Origin: Macrostomum hystrix
Taxonomy: Eukaryota; Platyhelminthes; Macrostomidae
Direction: 5' to 3'
Assembly: GCA_950097015.1 (NCBI GenBank)
Contig: CATNEN010000001.1
Location: 13,661,501 to 13,725,500, forward strand
Length of the DNA: 64,000 bases
Each line of letters starts with the position of its first letter. Positions within the stretch are counted from its first letter, which is position 1. The position numbers and the translations under genes were made by a program. Below the pieces are notes generated by a model. The model searched no databases. It had not been told where the DNA came from and saw nothing but the letters and a program-made list of their open reading frames with translations. Positions 20,126 through 32,560 of the stretch are shown piece after piece.

Positions 20126-20979
20126 ATCAAGGTAAAGCTTAAACACTAGCAACCTGACGTCAGAAATGGACAACCTGTGTGTTGCTGTTAGCTACTGCTG
20201 CCAGCCTTGTGCAATTAGATTAGAGCGTGGGCGAAAGCGAATTCCACTGGCCATAAACCCCAGTTGAAGCTGAAAGTATTAAATTTTATGACGTCCACGT
20301 CCAAACAAATTATATGCTATCTGCTGTTAGTTGTTGCTCCTTTTGGCAATGTTTTGGCAATGGCAAAATGCATTTTTATCCGTACACCATTATAATGTGA
20401 TTTTATTGGCAGTAATCACAGATACTCGAATAACTAGATATGTCACTCTTAACAAAATTGGTAAAATAGTGAGTTTCTACTTTTTTGCAGTAGACATATT
20501 AGCATCCTGCCGCTAATTTTCTCGCGCGCTGAAAAAAGAAATAATGTTTTTTAGCGAAGGCTTTGGGTTGGGTCTAGAATATCAGTGGTTGGGTCTTGCG
20601 AGGTCTCGCGTGTGTACATACAAAGTTTAGTGGGTGTGAAAGTCGTAAACAAGATTTGGCCAAGTGTACATAGGGCCAAGTGAGAGAGAATGGGGGTGAC
20701 ACCGCTCCACATATCTCTGCGCCGTTCTGGGCTTTCTACTTACCGTGCGTTCATACTGCGCTCTCATTGGCTGAGCTAAAAACGTTTACTGGGGGGATGA
20801 ATTTCGTCTTCTTTGCAATCAATGTACATTGAGTTAACAGTCTCCCTTTGGTTTGAAGTTTAAATGAAATAAAGCCATCATGCAATCTAGCTCGTATACT
20901 ATTGAATCTTCTATACTATTGAAAAGATCAGACCGTCATTCTTTGAAAACGTCTTGACTTTACCAACAAATTATTGAGC
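20126..20979. other. Upstream flank of the P pseudogene
   Basis: AT-rich, then mixed sequence. The 5' end of the P-type element should lie here, but I could not identify its terminal inverted repeat. 'ttggccaagtgtacatagggccaagtg' words near 20656-20683 are a possible subterminal motif. Confidence 0.3.
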
Positions 20980-23900
20980 ATGTTTAATGAACGACACTGC
21001 TGTGCAGCTGGGTGCACAAGCAGCTTAACGTCGCCACCAGAAGATGGAATACCGATTCGCCTCCATTGCTTCCCGAGCAATGATAAAGTTGCTCAGCGTT
21101 GGAAGCAAATTCTGGAGCTCAATAGTATGGAACTCACAACCGTACGCAAACAAAAACTACGAGTGTGCAGTCTGCACTTTCTGGGCAGCGCTGACAATTG
21201 TCCTGCTTTGAGACACTGCTGGAGCACGTCTGCGCTGGGACGCTCTACCGGACCTTGGATTGACGATGCCTCGGCTCACTCGTTACGATTCCGAACCGTT
21301 GGTCCCTAGAACAGAAGAAGAAGCGGACAAAACTTACCCACCTCAGTTAGAGCGCTGGGACTCGGAGTCTACTGCCGTTGCTCATTATTCTCCACCTTCG
21401 CCGCCATCTGGATGTCAGCATCAGCATCGCATTCAAACCGTGGATTCAAACAAATCAGCTTGAATTACTTTGACTTAGCGGCAGGGAGCCTCCGTGACGG
21501 ACGCAGCGAGGAGGCGACCGATGCCGCCCATATCGCTAACCCCTGGCAGCCATACGGCCTCCAGCGAGGCGGTGCCGCTTAGGGTGGTCCGTCAGTCGAT
21601 TCCGCCGCGCGATCTTCCTCGCCATAGGCTGGGAAGAACTCAGCTCGGCCGGTATCCCGGAGGAAGTGGGCGACTTGTGGAATGTTATCGGGCGAGCAGG
21701 CTTCGACAAGGGTCGGTGCCGGCCCGAGATGTTTTAGCCTAGCCCGGGTGAAGGCCGGGCAGTGGCAGATGAAATGCTTGGCGTTTTCACGCCCGGAGCA
21801 GAAGAAAGGACACATTTACTCAGGCACGTGGCCTCGGAGGTAGCGGTGTCTGGTGAAGCAGCCATGTCCCGAGAGGGCCATGGTGACTGCTCTCAGGTCT
21901 CTGCGATTTAGCCTAAGTAAGGCTTTACGCAGATTACTAGAGGGGGTTGGCACTGCAGCCCTGGACTGGCGACAGTTCAGGGTGCTAGACCACCCCCCCG
22001 GTGTTGGGTCTCCATCCAGCGGTTGATGTTGAAGTTGACCACAGAGGCGGGAATCGGGGCCTCCGGGCCCGGGCCCATCAGGGAGCTGGCTGCGCCAGCC
22101 TTAGCAAGCTGGTCCGCCATCTCATTCCCTGTGAACCCGGCATGCCCAGGGATCCACAACAGCTCCGCCTTATTAGACTGCGCCAACCCGTTTAACTGGG
22201 TGTTGCAGTCCAAGGTGGTTCTGGATCGAGAGGTGCAGCGGCTGAGGGCCTTGAGAGCTGCTTGACTGTCGGAGTGAAAAAAGATCCTCCGTCCAGTCAG
22301 CTGCCTCTGGCGCAGCTCAGCCGCACATAGACTGATGGCGAGCATTTCGTTTTGGATAACGCTAGAGCTCTTGCCACCGTGCTGGGAGTGGGTCCAGAGG
22401 ACCTCACCACCCGAGGCGACGCACACTACGAATCCCGATTTGCCGTTCATCAGAGAGCCGTCAGTGTAACAGTGGACTGCTGGGTCAGCCCAGCAGTCCT
22501 TTACCTGATTACGAGGGAGGATGCTGACCTTGTACCTGTAGCTCCGGAGTAAAGTGGCCGGGGCCCCATCCGAGAGGATGGTGAGCCCTCCACACTCGCC
22601 CAGAGTTTTCAGGCATAGGTCAGAGTGAGGCAGAAGGGAGCGCTTCGGGAAGACTCGCACGTTCTGGAAGGAGATCCCCGCATCTAGAAGACGCCGGGTG
22701 GACTTTGCCACTTCCCCCTTGATAAAAATGTCAATGGGTGTAGCGTTGAGGAAGGCATTCATGCCTTCGAAGGGAGTGGAAGGTGGGGCGCCCAGTGTCA
22801 TACGACAGGCTCTGCCCTGCACCCTATAGAGCGCCTTCAGGTTTTTCTGGATGCCCATGGCACCGCCCAGATGAGGCCAGCGTACGCAACGGACGGTCTG
22901 ATGATCGCCGTGTAAATCCACCAAAGGTTCTAGGGGGTTAGCCCCCAAGTGGTGCCCACGGCACGCCTGACTTGCGCCAGTATGGCCAGGGCCCTCTTGG
23001 TCTTTGTGGTGATGTGCGGGGTCCAGTTAAGCCTATGGTCTAGCATGAGACCAAGGCATCGGACCTGCTTTTCCATGGAAATATTCTTGCCATAGAGAGT
23101 CAGGGGCTTAATGGTCCAGAGCAGCCTGCTGGTAAACATAACCGCAACGGTCTTGAACTCAGAGTCGGAGCCCACATTGGTCCGCCCAGCGCACCGCCCT
23201 TTTGATAAAGCCCTGAATGAGGTCCCTGGTGGTTTCCGCCGAGGGGCCCGCGCAGATGGCGGTCACATCGTCGGCATATCCCACCTTCAGGACCGGGTCA
23301 GGACGAGTGCTTTTCAGCAGCTCATCCATGACGAGGTTCCACAGCAGTGGAGTGAGGACGCCGCCTTGGGGCCCTCCTTTCAGGACAGGTGCCGAGAGCA
23401 ACCTGACTTCGGGGTGGGCCACAAACAAATCAGCAACTAAACATAAAAATTTGGCATCGGAGCTAAAAAAGACGCGTCAGTGTGTACACAGGCAACAAGC
23501 GACCATCAAGCGCCTTCAACAACAGATCAGGAAGGCAAAAGAATTAAAATTACGAAGCAGTGCAATGCGCCGTATGACAAAGAACAGTATGTAGCTCCAG
23601 TTCATCGCAGCCCGTGGCATGAGGTGGTCAAAAGAGGATCTGACAGATTCGATAAAACTTCACAAAAGTCCAGCCGCATACAGGATGATGAGAAAGCAGT
23701 GGCAATTGCCTCTTCCCTCGGAGTCTGCTCTTTTGGTCGGAGTCGCCGGACAAGCCTGTTCTTCCAGTCTCCTGGAGTCTGCTTGACAACGATGACATTA
23801 TTGAAGCAGAAGCTTGCCACGAGCCCTGACCATCAGCACCTAGCAACTCTGTGCTTCGATGGAATGAGCCTATCACCTAGCATTCGCTTCGATCAGCACA

Positions 23901-25771
23901 AGGACAAAGTAATCGGCTTTGACATGGAGAACTCCACTGAAGATGCTCGGCGACTTCTAAGACCAATCAACGAATCTGTTGTCGCTGTTTTGCGAGGAGT
24001 CTCAGGCAACTGGAAACAGGCTATCGCCTATTACCCTGTTTATCGAACTCTTGGGCATTCGGGCTTTGCTGCTGCTATCGAGAAATGTCTCCGGGCGAGT
24101 CACGAAATCGGCGTTCGAGTGCTGGCTCTTGTCGCTGACCAGGAGACAAAACAGTGGGCATTTCTCTCGCGACTTGTAAGTTATCATTGTTATAAATATT
24201 TTGAATATTAAAAGGAAACATGATATGATTCGTAGTTTTTACAAATAATATTATACATACTGCTTATTGTACCATATACGAGTGTAAGAATTATAGACAG
24301 TGTAGATGGTTTTATTCATCATCTGAATAAAGAAAACTATATATTTTCCAGGTATCGCCATCTGCGCCTTTTTTCCGTCACCCTGTGAGCCTGCAGCCGG
24401 TATACGTGATCGTCGATGTACCGCACTGCCTTAAAAACTCGCGCAACGCTCTCACAAAGAACGACGTGGCATTTGGCGAAAACAAGGTCGCAAAATGGCA
24501 ACATGTGAGGAATTTTACAAAGCCGACAGCAGCCGTTCCCTTCGATTGGCAATTCGACTGAGTGACGCACATATCAATTTACCTCTCGGCCAGAAGATGT
24601 GTCTCAATCGCAGCTCAAGTGCTCAGCCATTCGGTAGCTACCGGTATGCAAACACTGGTTCATCATCGGGAACTGGAGATCAGCGCCTTGCAAAAAGCGG
24701 AGTTTCTACAGCGCGTGAATGACGTGTTCGACATGCTGAACTCAGCGCACTTGTTCGACAAAGGCTTCAAGAAACCAATCTGCCGTGAGTCACTGGATGC
24801 CCAAATCAGTGATCTTCGCAAAGCTAAAGACTTTCTACAGGGCTTGAGGTTTTTGCCTAGGAATGGCAAAGCAGAGAAGTCCACGATGAAGTTTAAAGAG
24901 GCCTGGCGGCTTTCAGTTGCAGCGATACGGGAGCTCTCAACTGCGCTGATCAACGATGAGGGATTCAACTTTGTCTGCACTTGTAGGCTGACTCAAGATC
25001 ATGTAGAGGTGAGTGAGCATTATTTATATCAATATTTTATTTTTATTTCAATATCAATATATTGTTTAGAGTAGAGTTGAAAAACGCACATTAAATTAAT
25101 TGCATTGCAGCATTGTAGCTCGTATCTCATACCAATCAATGCATCCCAGAATCTATTCAGCATCATCAGAGGCCGAAACGGTTATAACGAAAAGCCTGAA
25201 CTGGCAGCATTTATCGGAGCACTGAGGTCTGTGGCAGCAGGCGGACTCGATCGCCCTGATTCTGCAGCGCGGAATTGTGAAGATGACGGGTGCGCGGCTG
25301 CTGTGACAATCGGTTTTGAGTCTGCTTCTGCAAATACTAGTGGCGCATCTCAAATTGGATCTCAGGCGACCAGTGTCGCACCGAAGGCATCGGAGCCAAC
25401 GGAGCCATCAGATCCGATTCTCACTGAAGCCACCGAGTACGTGGGCGGTTTCGTGCTCAAGAGCAGCCGTGTCCTAGCGTGTTGTGCATGCAAAGAGTTA
25501 CTGACTGCCGCTGAGCCTTCAGGTGTGCATTTGAAAAACAGGCTGCACTTGCACGCAGTCAGCGGATTGACGCAGCCGTCAGTCAGCCATTCAAGCGTTT
25601 TCAAAAATAGAAGCATTGTTCGTGTCACATGTTTGCGACCTACGTTTTACGACCAAAAGTTGCTGCGCTGATTACTGCGCTGAAACTTTTCTCTGAAGGA
25701 ATCCGGATGCGGAGCCTGCGAGATGCTGCTTTGAAGCGATGTGCAACTCGAAAACTAAAAAAATTCAACTA
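20980..25771 (+). pseudogene. P-superfamily (THAP) transposase, split by a LINE
   Basis: ATG 20980 opens a THAP zinc finger (CCAAGC..., then VCSLHF), and the C-terminal part ends near 25771. The product would bind element ends and catalyse cut-and-paste transposition. Order: N-terminal exon to 21459, then a LINE insertion to 21460-23421, then coiled coil, catalytic core with LCFDGMSL and VADQET, the VIVDVPHCLKN block (from 24352), and QDHVE followed by an intron (25009-25149) before NLFSIIRGRNGY. A second intron is at 24176-24351 and is absent from the intact relative at 33790-36582. Compared with that relative, frame changes are visible near 21215, 23580-23740, 24515 and 24600. It is clearly a dead copy of a related but different P subfamily. 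Confidence 0.82.
21460..23421 (-). mobile_element. 5'-truncated LINE (RT, RNase H, zinc finger)
   Basis: The minus strand reads, in order, GGPQGGVLTPLLWNLVMDEL and VGYADDVTAI (reverse transcriptase). The thumb part follows (GLMLDHRLNWTPHI), then RNase H with CYTDGSL, NEMLAI, HSDSQAALKAL and WIPGHAGFTGNEMADQLA. Last is a C-terminal CPFFCSGRENAKHFICHC zinc motif. Frames shift near 23165, 22940 and 21900. The 5' half (endonuclease and early RT) is missing, as is usual for LINEs. It is flanked by a 13-bp duplication CAAACAAATCAGC (21447-21459 and 23422-23434) that belongs to the P pseudogene. The 3' end has no long A tail. RT plus RNase H plus the zinc motif suggests the I/R1-like group. Confidence 0.85.
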
Positions 25772-28599
25772 ATTTTGATGCGCTGTTTACGATGATACAA
25801 TGAAATGAACATATACGAGCGTATGAACGTTTATTTTTTTAATTTTTGCTTATTTACTCATTTACTCATAAAATTACTCATCTACTCATTTGTAAAATAT
25901 TTTATGCATGTTTTGAAGATCGTAAATAAATAAATAATTTGAAAATATACGAAAAAATTGTTTTAATATATTCAACTATACAAAATTATCTACATTTTAT
26001 ACTTTCTACTGTAAGTACAGATTCGCGCGCATGCAAGCAAAGTTAAAAAAGATTCAAAGAAACATTCTTCTCAAAATATTGTATAAATACACTACAATGT
26101 GCAGTAGAAAACTTAACATAAATTTGTTAATAAATAAGAAGCACCTATTAGAATTGTAAAAGCAATTTTAGCATTAAAAGTTTGTTTAAAATTTTTCTTT
26201 ATGCACTGACCAATCTAAATGTCAATTACTGAATTGCTACTTTTCCGAATTATCTTCAGAATTACCATCTTATTACCATCTTATCTTATAAGTCAAATGT
26301 TGTTATTGAAAATAGCATTAATAACTAATAAAATAATGGCCTAGAAGTTGCCGATTTTTTTTAACTCCGACGTAGCTAAAGAGTCTTGCGGTTCAGCTTC
26401 CGTTTTTTCACTTGTATTTTCTACTTTCGGCTGATAGTGCGAATTTTTTCAAGGGATCAGAAATGTCTGTCTGGCCTTTCTGCGCAATATGCCTTAATTT
26501 GCCTTGTGAAGTGCGCCAAACATAATAACCTTAGCTCTTGAGCTAGTTGAGGTAAGAGAGACTTTGAAACCTACTTGCCGTTGATTCTGAAGCAGTTACC
26601 CACCTTTGTCATTGTCAGAGACATACAATTTATTCTTCACTTTTCTTTCTTTACCTGCGATTTGCCTGCGCTATCTCACCTTTTCGGAATAAAGCAGCTT
26701 GGGTCACAACATTCTAATTTTCTCTTCGATTAATTTCGATGAGGATGTTTTCCTCCATCTGTCTGTTGTTGCTTGTCGCTGCATGAAAATGGAAGCGTCT
26801 TTTTCCAACTTGCTTCGTGGTTGCTTTTGTGTTCTCCCACTGCTGGAAGAGTCCGAAGATGACTAGCTAGTGCTCAGATGTTCTACAGTTCAGATGGGAG
26901 AGATTAGGTGCTGTGCCCTTTTTTCGATTACTAAATTTAACATGGCAAAGACCGAGTCAATGGTGGGCTGCCAAAGAATGCATTCTACGCATTGTGAGAA
27001 TTAGGATATGCTAGTTCGAGAAAAATAAGGTTCAAAGACATTTTTTTCAAGTTAGGACCTAGGAAACACGAATTCAGTGAATAGTACCGGAAAGATAGAA
27101 CAAATTAAATGTTTTTCAATGCTTATCCCAATATACCCTATTCTAATTCACCCGAATGGCATCGATTTAATCGGGAGAAAAGGTACCACTTTCTTACGAT
27201 TAGATCGGTCAGATGGCATGCCAAATGCCACGATGGCAGGTCATTCTTCCGATTAAAAGCCAACTCTATTGAAAACCATTGGGCAGGAATTGGCGCGCAA
27301 GTTAAAACCAGAGCCAAGAAAAGCGAGCAACACACCGATGGCGATATGTAGAAGCAGCAGAGCAGAGTATCAATTTAAATCGCGGCATTATTTGGTTTAT
27401 TCATATTTAACATATAGCCATTTGTCTTTTATAGCCCTATAATATAGGCCCTGAGTGCAATGGTTAGGCTATTAATATCATGCTGTGGACTCAATGTGTT
27501 CATTGAATGTTATTTGTTATTTGGCATTTATTGCTTAATTGAATAAATTGTTAGGCTATATGAGACCTAGCCCTAGCCTAGGCCAAGCCCTGACAATGAC
27601 AAGTGGCAATCAATAGGCCTAGGGTCTTGACTTAAACTTACCTGTGCATTATTCTATTGAGCCTCTTAAGTTAGACCTATAATGTCCTCTTCCTTCTTCC
27701 ATGCTGTCATATTTTTCTAGGATCTAGACTAGACTAGATTAGGCCTAGGCATATGATCAATATCCATTAATCAATAAAATAGGCTATATAAATATAATTT
27801 CCTAAGACTTCATTTATACCATTGCATTGCCTTCATTCATATGTCATAATAATAATGGCAAATGGGCAATTTAGCCAAGCTTTATTAATGAACAATTAGC
27901 TACTCATTTTCTAAATGTTTAGCCTTTAGGTTAGACAAATATATAATATAATAATAGGCCCTAATGCCCTACTAGGCCTATTAGTATATTTTAATTGCCT
28001 AGCCCACAATTTTTATTAGCCAATTTCATAGCCTATATTCCAACTTCCTGTTGTTTTTTTAAATATTATATTAAAGAAAATGTGACTATTTTCTTGCTAC
28101 TTTATCTCTGGCTCTAATAAGTTATAGACTCCTATTTCCTTTATTTTATTTTTTCTTGCTACTTTGCTATATTTGCTTTTTTACTATATTAATCCCTATA
28201 ACCTTCTTATTGCTTTGCCCTCTTGACTTTCTTGTTATCTCTCCTTCTATGCATTTTATACTTCCTAGCTAATTATTAGGCTAGAGCAAAATATTTACTT
28301 TCAAACTACTATGCCATCCTTATCTTCTTATTGCCTTACCTATATTATCTTATTACCTCCACCTTCCTAACCCTTCTTAGGCCTATTGTTATACAATCTG
28401 CTAGATTCTATAATAGCCTCACTTTCTCCACCTTAATTACTGGACTATTCTGTCAAACCTTTTTACTATCTTTACATTCTATGGCTTCTTACTGCCTCAT
28501 CCTTCCGACCTTGCTGCCTCGCCTTCCCACTTTGCTGCCTCACCCTTCCTACCTTGCCTAGCCTACCTTTGCCTATCCCCCTTGCTGCTTCACCCTCCC
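25772..28599. other. AT-rich intergenic region
   Basis: Starts with the downstream flank of the P pseudogene; an AATAAA-like run ('aaataaataaataat') near 25922 could be its polyadenylation signal. A conspicuously AT-rich block at 27370-28480 is full of 'taggcctag' and 'ctagcc' words. No gene, tRNA or transposon end was recognised. The 80-codon frame at 27109-27351 has no support. Confidence 0.4.
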
Positions 28600-29270
28600 C
28601 ACCTTTTAGCTGCCTTGCCCTCCCCATCTTTTAGCTGCCTCGCCCTCCCACCTTTTAGCTGCCTCGCCCTCCCACCTTTTAGCTGCCTCGCCCTCCCACC
28701 TTTTAGCTGCCTCGCCCTCCCACCTTTTAGCTGCCTCGCCCACCACCTCGTTGCCCCGCCGACCTTGTTGCCTCGTTTCCTCACCTTGTTGCATCGCCCT
28801 CTCCACCTTCTTGTTGCCTCGCCCTCCCCACCTTTTAGCTACCTCGCCATTGCCACATTTTTCGTGCCTCGGCACCTCGCCCTCCCCACCATTTATGTGC
28901 CTCGCCCTCCCCACTTTTCGGCTGCCTCGCCCTCCCCACCCCACCTTCTTGCTGCCCCGCCCTCCCCACCTTGCTGCCTCGCCCTCCCCACCCCACCTTC
29001 TTGCTGCCCTGCCCTCCCCACCTTGCTGCCTCGCCCTCCCCACCCCACCTTCTTGCTGCCCCGCCCTCCCACCTTGCTGCTTCGCCTTCCCCACCTTTTA
29101 GCTGCCTCGCCCCCCCAACTCGTTGCCCCGCCTTCCTCACCTTGTTGCCTCGCCCTCCTCACCTTCTTGTTGCCTCGCCCTCCCCACATTGTCGTTGCCT
29201 CGCCCTCCCCACATTCTCGTTGCCCTGCCTTCCCGCCTCGCTCTTCCCGCCTCTTGCTGCCTCGCAAGAC
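28600..29270 (+). repeat. CT-rich minisatellite, ~24-bp unit
   Basis: Between 28605 and 28740 the unit 'ttttagctgcctcgccctcccacc' repeats about five times almost perfectly. It then degenerates into longer variants with 'cttgctgc' and 'cttgttgcctcgccctcc' to about 29270. Long open frames on both strands (for example 28582-29331 +) are products of the repeat and are not annotated as genes. Confidence 0.8.
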
Positions 29271-29400
29271 ATTCTTACATGGATACATTATTTCATCATT
29301 CATCATTTCTTCTTGGGCTCAGTTTCTTTAGCCTCTATATCTTTCTGATGATGCACGTGTTTACATGATTTCAGCAGTGCTAACCAAAAATCTGGGACCA

Positions 29401-31782
29401 ATGAAGCAAAATAATTGTCGTCGCGGTCGAAAAGTTAGCGCTTGGTCAGCATTTCTCAAGGCTAAAGGAACTAGTAAGCGACTCGCGTTAGTATAACTGC
29501 CATTATTATTTTAGAGTTTTTTCCTTGCAGCAACGCCTCTTTTCACCATAAATGTTTTTCTGTGAATAATTTTTTTTCGGATTTTTTAAGCGACGCATTT
29601 AAAAATCTGAGCGCTGAGGAGAAGCTAGTCTACGAGAAGTCCGCCAGCGACATGCAGGGTAGAAAGGGTCCGTCCGCACTGGATCTGGAACAAATGGTAG
29701 TTAAATGTTGAAAGCCTTGCTTGTTTGTAGGCTACATAAATCAACAAGTTTTCCAAGCGCTGTTTATTTGCATTAAGCTCATTTCTTCCAGGCACGCATA
29801 TTGTTTGATGACTATCACGTCATCGTAATTGTGAAGAAGCGCGATGGTGCAAATTTTCGGGCATGCGCCTCTCCCGAAGTTTCTGGACTTCTAACTGCCG
29901 AGTATGGATTTCTACAGGCAAGTGGATCAATCATGGAATTAACATATATACCTATTTTCTCGTGCCTTATTCCCTGATTTCCCTGGTATCGCAAATTTTG
30001 GCTTAGTTAAATCGTATTGGTGTGAACTTCCCAGTATCCTAAAATTGAAAATGTACTCAATTTCTATTTTCGCTTGCAGGCACGGTGGAAAGATTTTACT
30101 TTCCAAAAGGGGGTGTACTTACTATCTCGTCTCTACTCACGCACCTTTGCGCTGGCCCCTATTTATGTTTTACTATTTTGTGTCGTGATGGTCCATCTCT
30201 TATCTTTTATGTAAGCTCGAAGAGCAAATATTTGGGAAAAGAGGCCATAGGAAATTCGAAGAGGGATTGTCGTGCAGTGTATTATTTTTCTGCACGGAAG
30301 CAACTTCTTCCTAATTCTGGGCCCGAAAGAAGTTTGCATCTAAATAATGATCTGACTGACTCATAATCAATTTTTACCACATAGCCAGGTATTATTCTAA
30401 ATGCTGTTTTGGAAATTAATGGGACATAAATGGATGTGCCTCATGTTTTTTGGAATCTAATACTGCTGTCTAGCACTGGTGTTTCCGGTTTTAAATATTG
30501 AGGAATGTAATTTTGCTTTCGAAATTTAATTGACTCCAGAAATTTGATCTTCTTTCGGCTGGCCTGGCAAGCGTGCCATCGTCTCGAAAGCCTACCGTCG
30601 ACCATATGCGCAAGGAGGTTCGGGCTGCTGTTCGTTTGGCATATGGTGAGTTTATAACATTTCTCACGGGTCGAAAATTCTAGGACGGGGTCGGATCATG
30701 ACAGGCAGGCCTCAACCGACTTCTACACGCCCCCTGTCCATTGTCTCCGTCTTCATTCCCCAGCTGCACCGGTCCTGGTCCACCGCACTCCTGGCGTCCT
30801 CATCCTCCCCCTCCATCTCTGTCCACCGCAATCAAGACTCCGGGTCCTCCTCACCCATGACTACTCCGCTCGCCGCCCCACATGCCCAAGTGTCTTTCAC
30901 ATTTATTTATCGCATTTATTGACTAAATTAATATTCAAAACTTCTCATTTTGTATTTCACCACTTATTATCAGTTAAGGCCAGAATGGGCGCAAAGATAA
31001 ACTTTAAGCAGCTGGGTGGCGCCTTCTTCCCCAACATAAAGAACCCTGCGGAAATGAATGCTGAAGAACTGAGGGAGGCGTATAACTCGCGGGATAATTT
31101 AGTATTCGTTCCGAGTGCCCAGCCTTTCGGAATCTATCAGCCACCGCCTAGTCAGCGTCCGTCTGGCGTTGGTCATCAACATACTGATGGTACTCCGCCT
31201 TTCGATGCTGCCCAGCAACAGTCCGGTGTGGGTCCGCGGCCTCTCCATGCTGCCCAGCAACAGTCCGGTGTGGGTCCGCGGCCTCTCCATGCTGCCCAGC
31301 AACAGTCCGGAGTGGGTCCGCGGCCTCTCCATGCTGCCCAGCAACAGTCCGGTGTGGGTCCACGGCCTCTCCATGCTGCCCAGCAACAGTCCGGTGTGGG
31401 TCCGCGGCCTCTCCATGCTGCCCAGCAACAGTCCGGAGTGGGTCCGCGGCCTCTCCATGCTGCCCAGCAACAGTCCGGTGTGGGTCCACGGCCTCTCCAT
31501 GCTGCCCAGCAACAGTCCGGTGTGGGTCCGCGGCCTCTCCATGCTGCCCAGCAACAGTCCGGAGTGGGTCCGCGGCCTCTCCATGGTGCCCAGCAACAGT
31601 CCGGTGTGGGTCCGCGGCCTCTCCATGCTGCCCAGCAACAGTCCGGAGTGGGTCCGCGGCCTCTCCATGCTGCCCAGCAACAGTCCGGTGTAGGTCCGCT
31701 CCTGCCCGGTGTTAGTCAGTCATCGCCTCCGTTTCGAGTCATTCCCGTCAACTTAGTTTCCAAGCGATCGCGTCTGCACTGA
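29401..31782 (+). CDS. Multi-exon gene with HMG-like start and 14-residue repeat tail
   Basis: Exons inferred from coding pattern and splice sites: 29401-29473; about 29531-29696 (LSAEEKLVYEKSASD); 29792-29917 (ARILFDDYHVIVIV; both junctions in phase 0, donor GC); 30080-30210; 30540-30645 (KPTVDHMRKEVRAAVRLAYG); about 30684-30890; and 30974-31782. The N-terminus (SAWSAFLKAKG ... LSAEEKLVYEKSA) resembles the ends of an HMG box, weakly. The last exon encodes AAQQQSGVGPRPLH repeated about twelve times, then a short Ser/Arg tail. The junctions between exons 1-2, 4-5 and 6-7 do not all fit in phase, so parts of the model are wrong or the gene is damaged. Function unknown. Confidence 0.42.
31207..31690 (+). 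repeat. 42-bp coding tandem array with higher-order pattern
   Basis: About 11.5 copies of a 42-bp unit ('gctgcccagcaacagtccgg' plus 22 bases). Copies differ at two positions (ggTgtg/ggAgtg and ccGcgg/ccAcgg). The variants recur with period three, so a 126-bp higher-order unit was amplified. Because 42 is divisible by three and the unit has no stops in most frames, several frames on both strands stay open. Only the frame continuing the upstream exon is taken as coding. Confidence 0.85.
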
Positions 31783-32391
31783 AGAAATTGTTTCTTTTGA
31801 CAGCTTCTGGCAGTTCTAATGTGTGATGCCAATCCCTATGAAGTTATTCTCTTGATAATTAACCCGCATTTCGTGTTGTACCTGTAATGAGTTTACTATA
31901 TCGGGAAATTAAAATCTGCTGAATGTGCAAAAGTATTCGAACTAGCAATTTCATATCGTCTCAAAGAATTAAAATGTGCGTATTTCGTCCTTAAGCTGGA
32001 AAGTACGATACTCGTAATAAGGCGCTGCAACTCCTGAAGCCAAGGCATTACTCTGAGTTTTACTACTCGTAGAAGAATACGTTTTTATGTCTTCCGTGTG
32101 CATTATTCAGATTTTTTAATTTCAATATTTTGTTCCGTTGCCGTCTTTTATTAAGATTTCAAAAGAAGGACAAATTGAATTTGACGGCGCCATTGTATCA
32201 CATTCATTAAAGCTTTAGGTATTGAGAGGAAATAGTGTTGTTATTCTCATTCAACGTTCTTGCTTGCGCGCCTCCCCCAATCGCCCGCCAAAAAATTGCG
32301 CCCCTCCAACAACGAAACGAAGGAGTCCAACAAGCTCGGTGAATGACGAGCTCCTTTTTAGCCACCTCTTGGACAGGGCATCCACCCACCT
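31783..32391. other. Downstream flank, nothing recognised
   Basis: AT-rich DNA after the stop codon of the repeat-tailed gene. No motif found. Confidence 0.4.
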
Positions 32392-32560
32392 AAGAGACAG
32401 GAGCGCCCACCAAGGAGACACGGGCGCCCACTAAGGAGACACGGGCGCCCACCAAAAGTGCTCCGTCGGTCGCGGCTCGGCCGGCGGATCTGCGGTCGTC
32501 GTCGGTCGCGTCTCGGCTGGCGGATCTGCGGTCGTCGTCGGTCGTGGCTCGGCCGGTCGG
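32392..32560 (+). repeat. Two adjacent short GC-rich minisatellites
   Basis: 32392-32455 holds three copies of a 21-bp unit around 'aggagacacgggcgcccac'. 32465-32555 holds about three copies of a ~33-bp unit around 'gcggatctgcggtcgtcgtc' with 'ggctcggccgg'. Short frames across them are repeat products. Confidence 0.65.

Noticed and set aside
28582-29331. Long Pro/Leu-rich and Gly/Arg-rich open frames on both strands
   Set aside because: They translate a 24-bp CT-rich minisatellite; no start context, no non-repeat sequence, and several frames are open at once.
31099-31693. Alternative frames across the 42-bp array on both strands
   Set aside because: Only one frame continues from a unique upstream exon; the others are repeat shadows.
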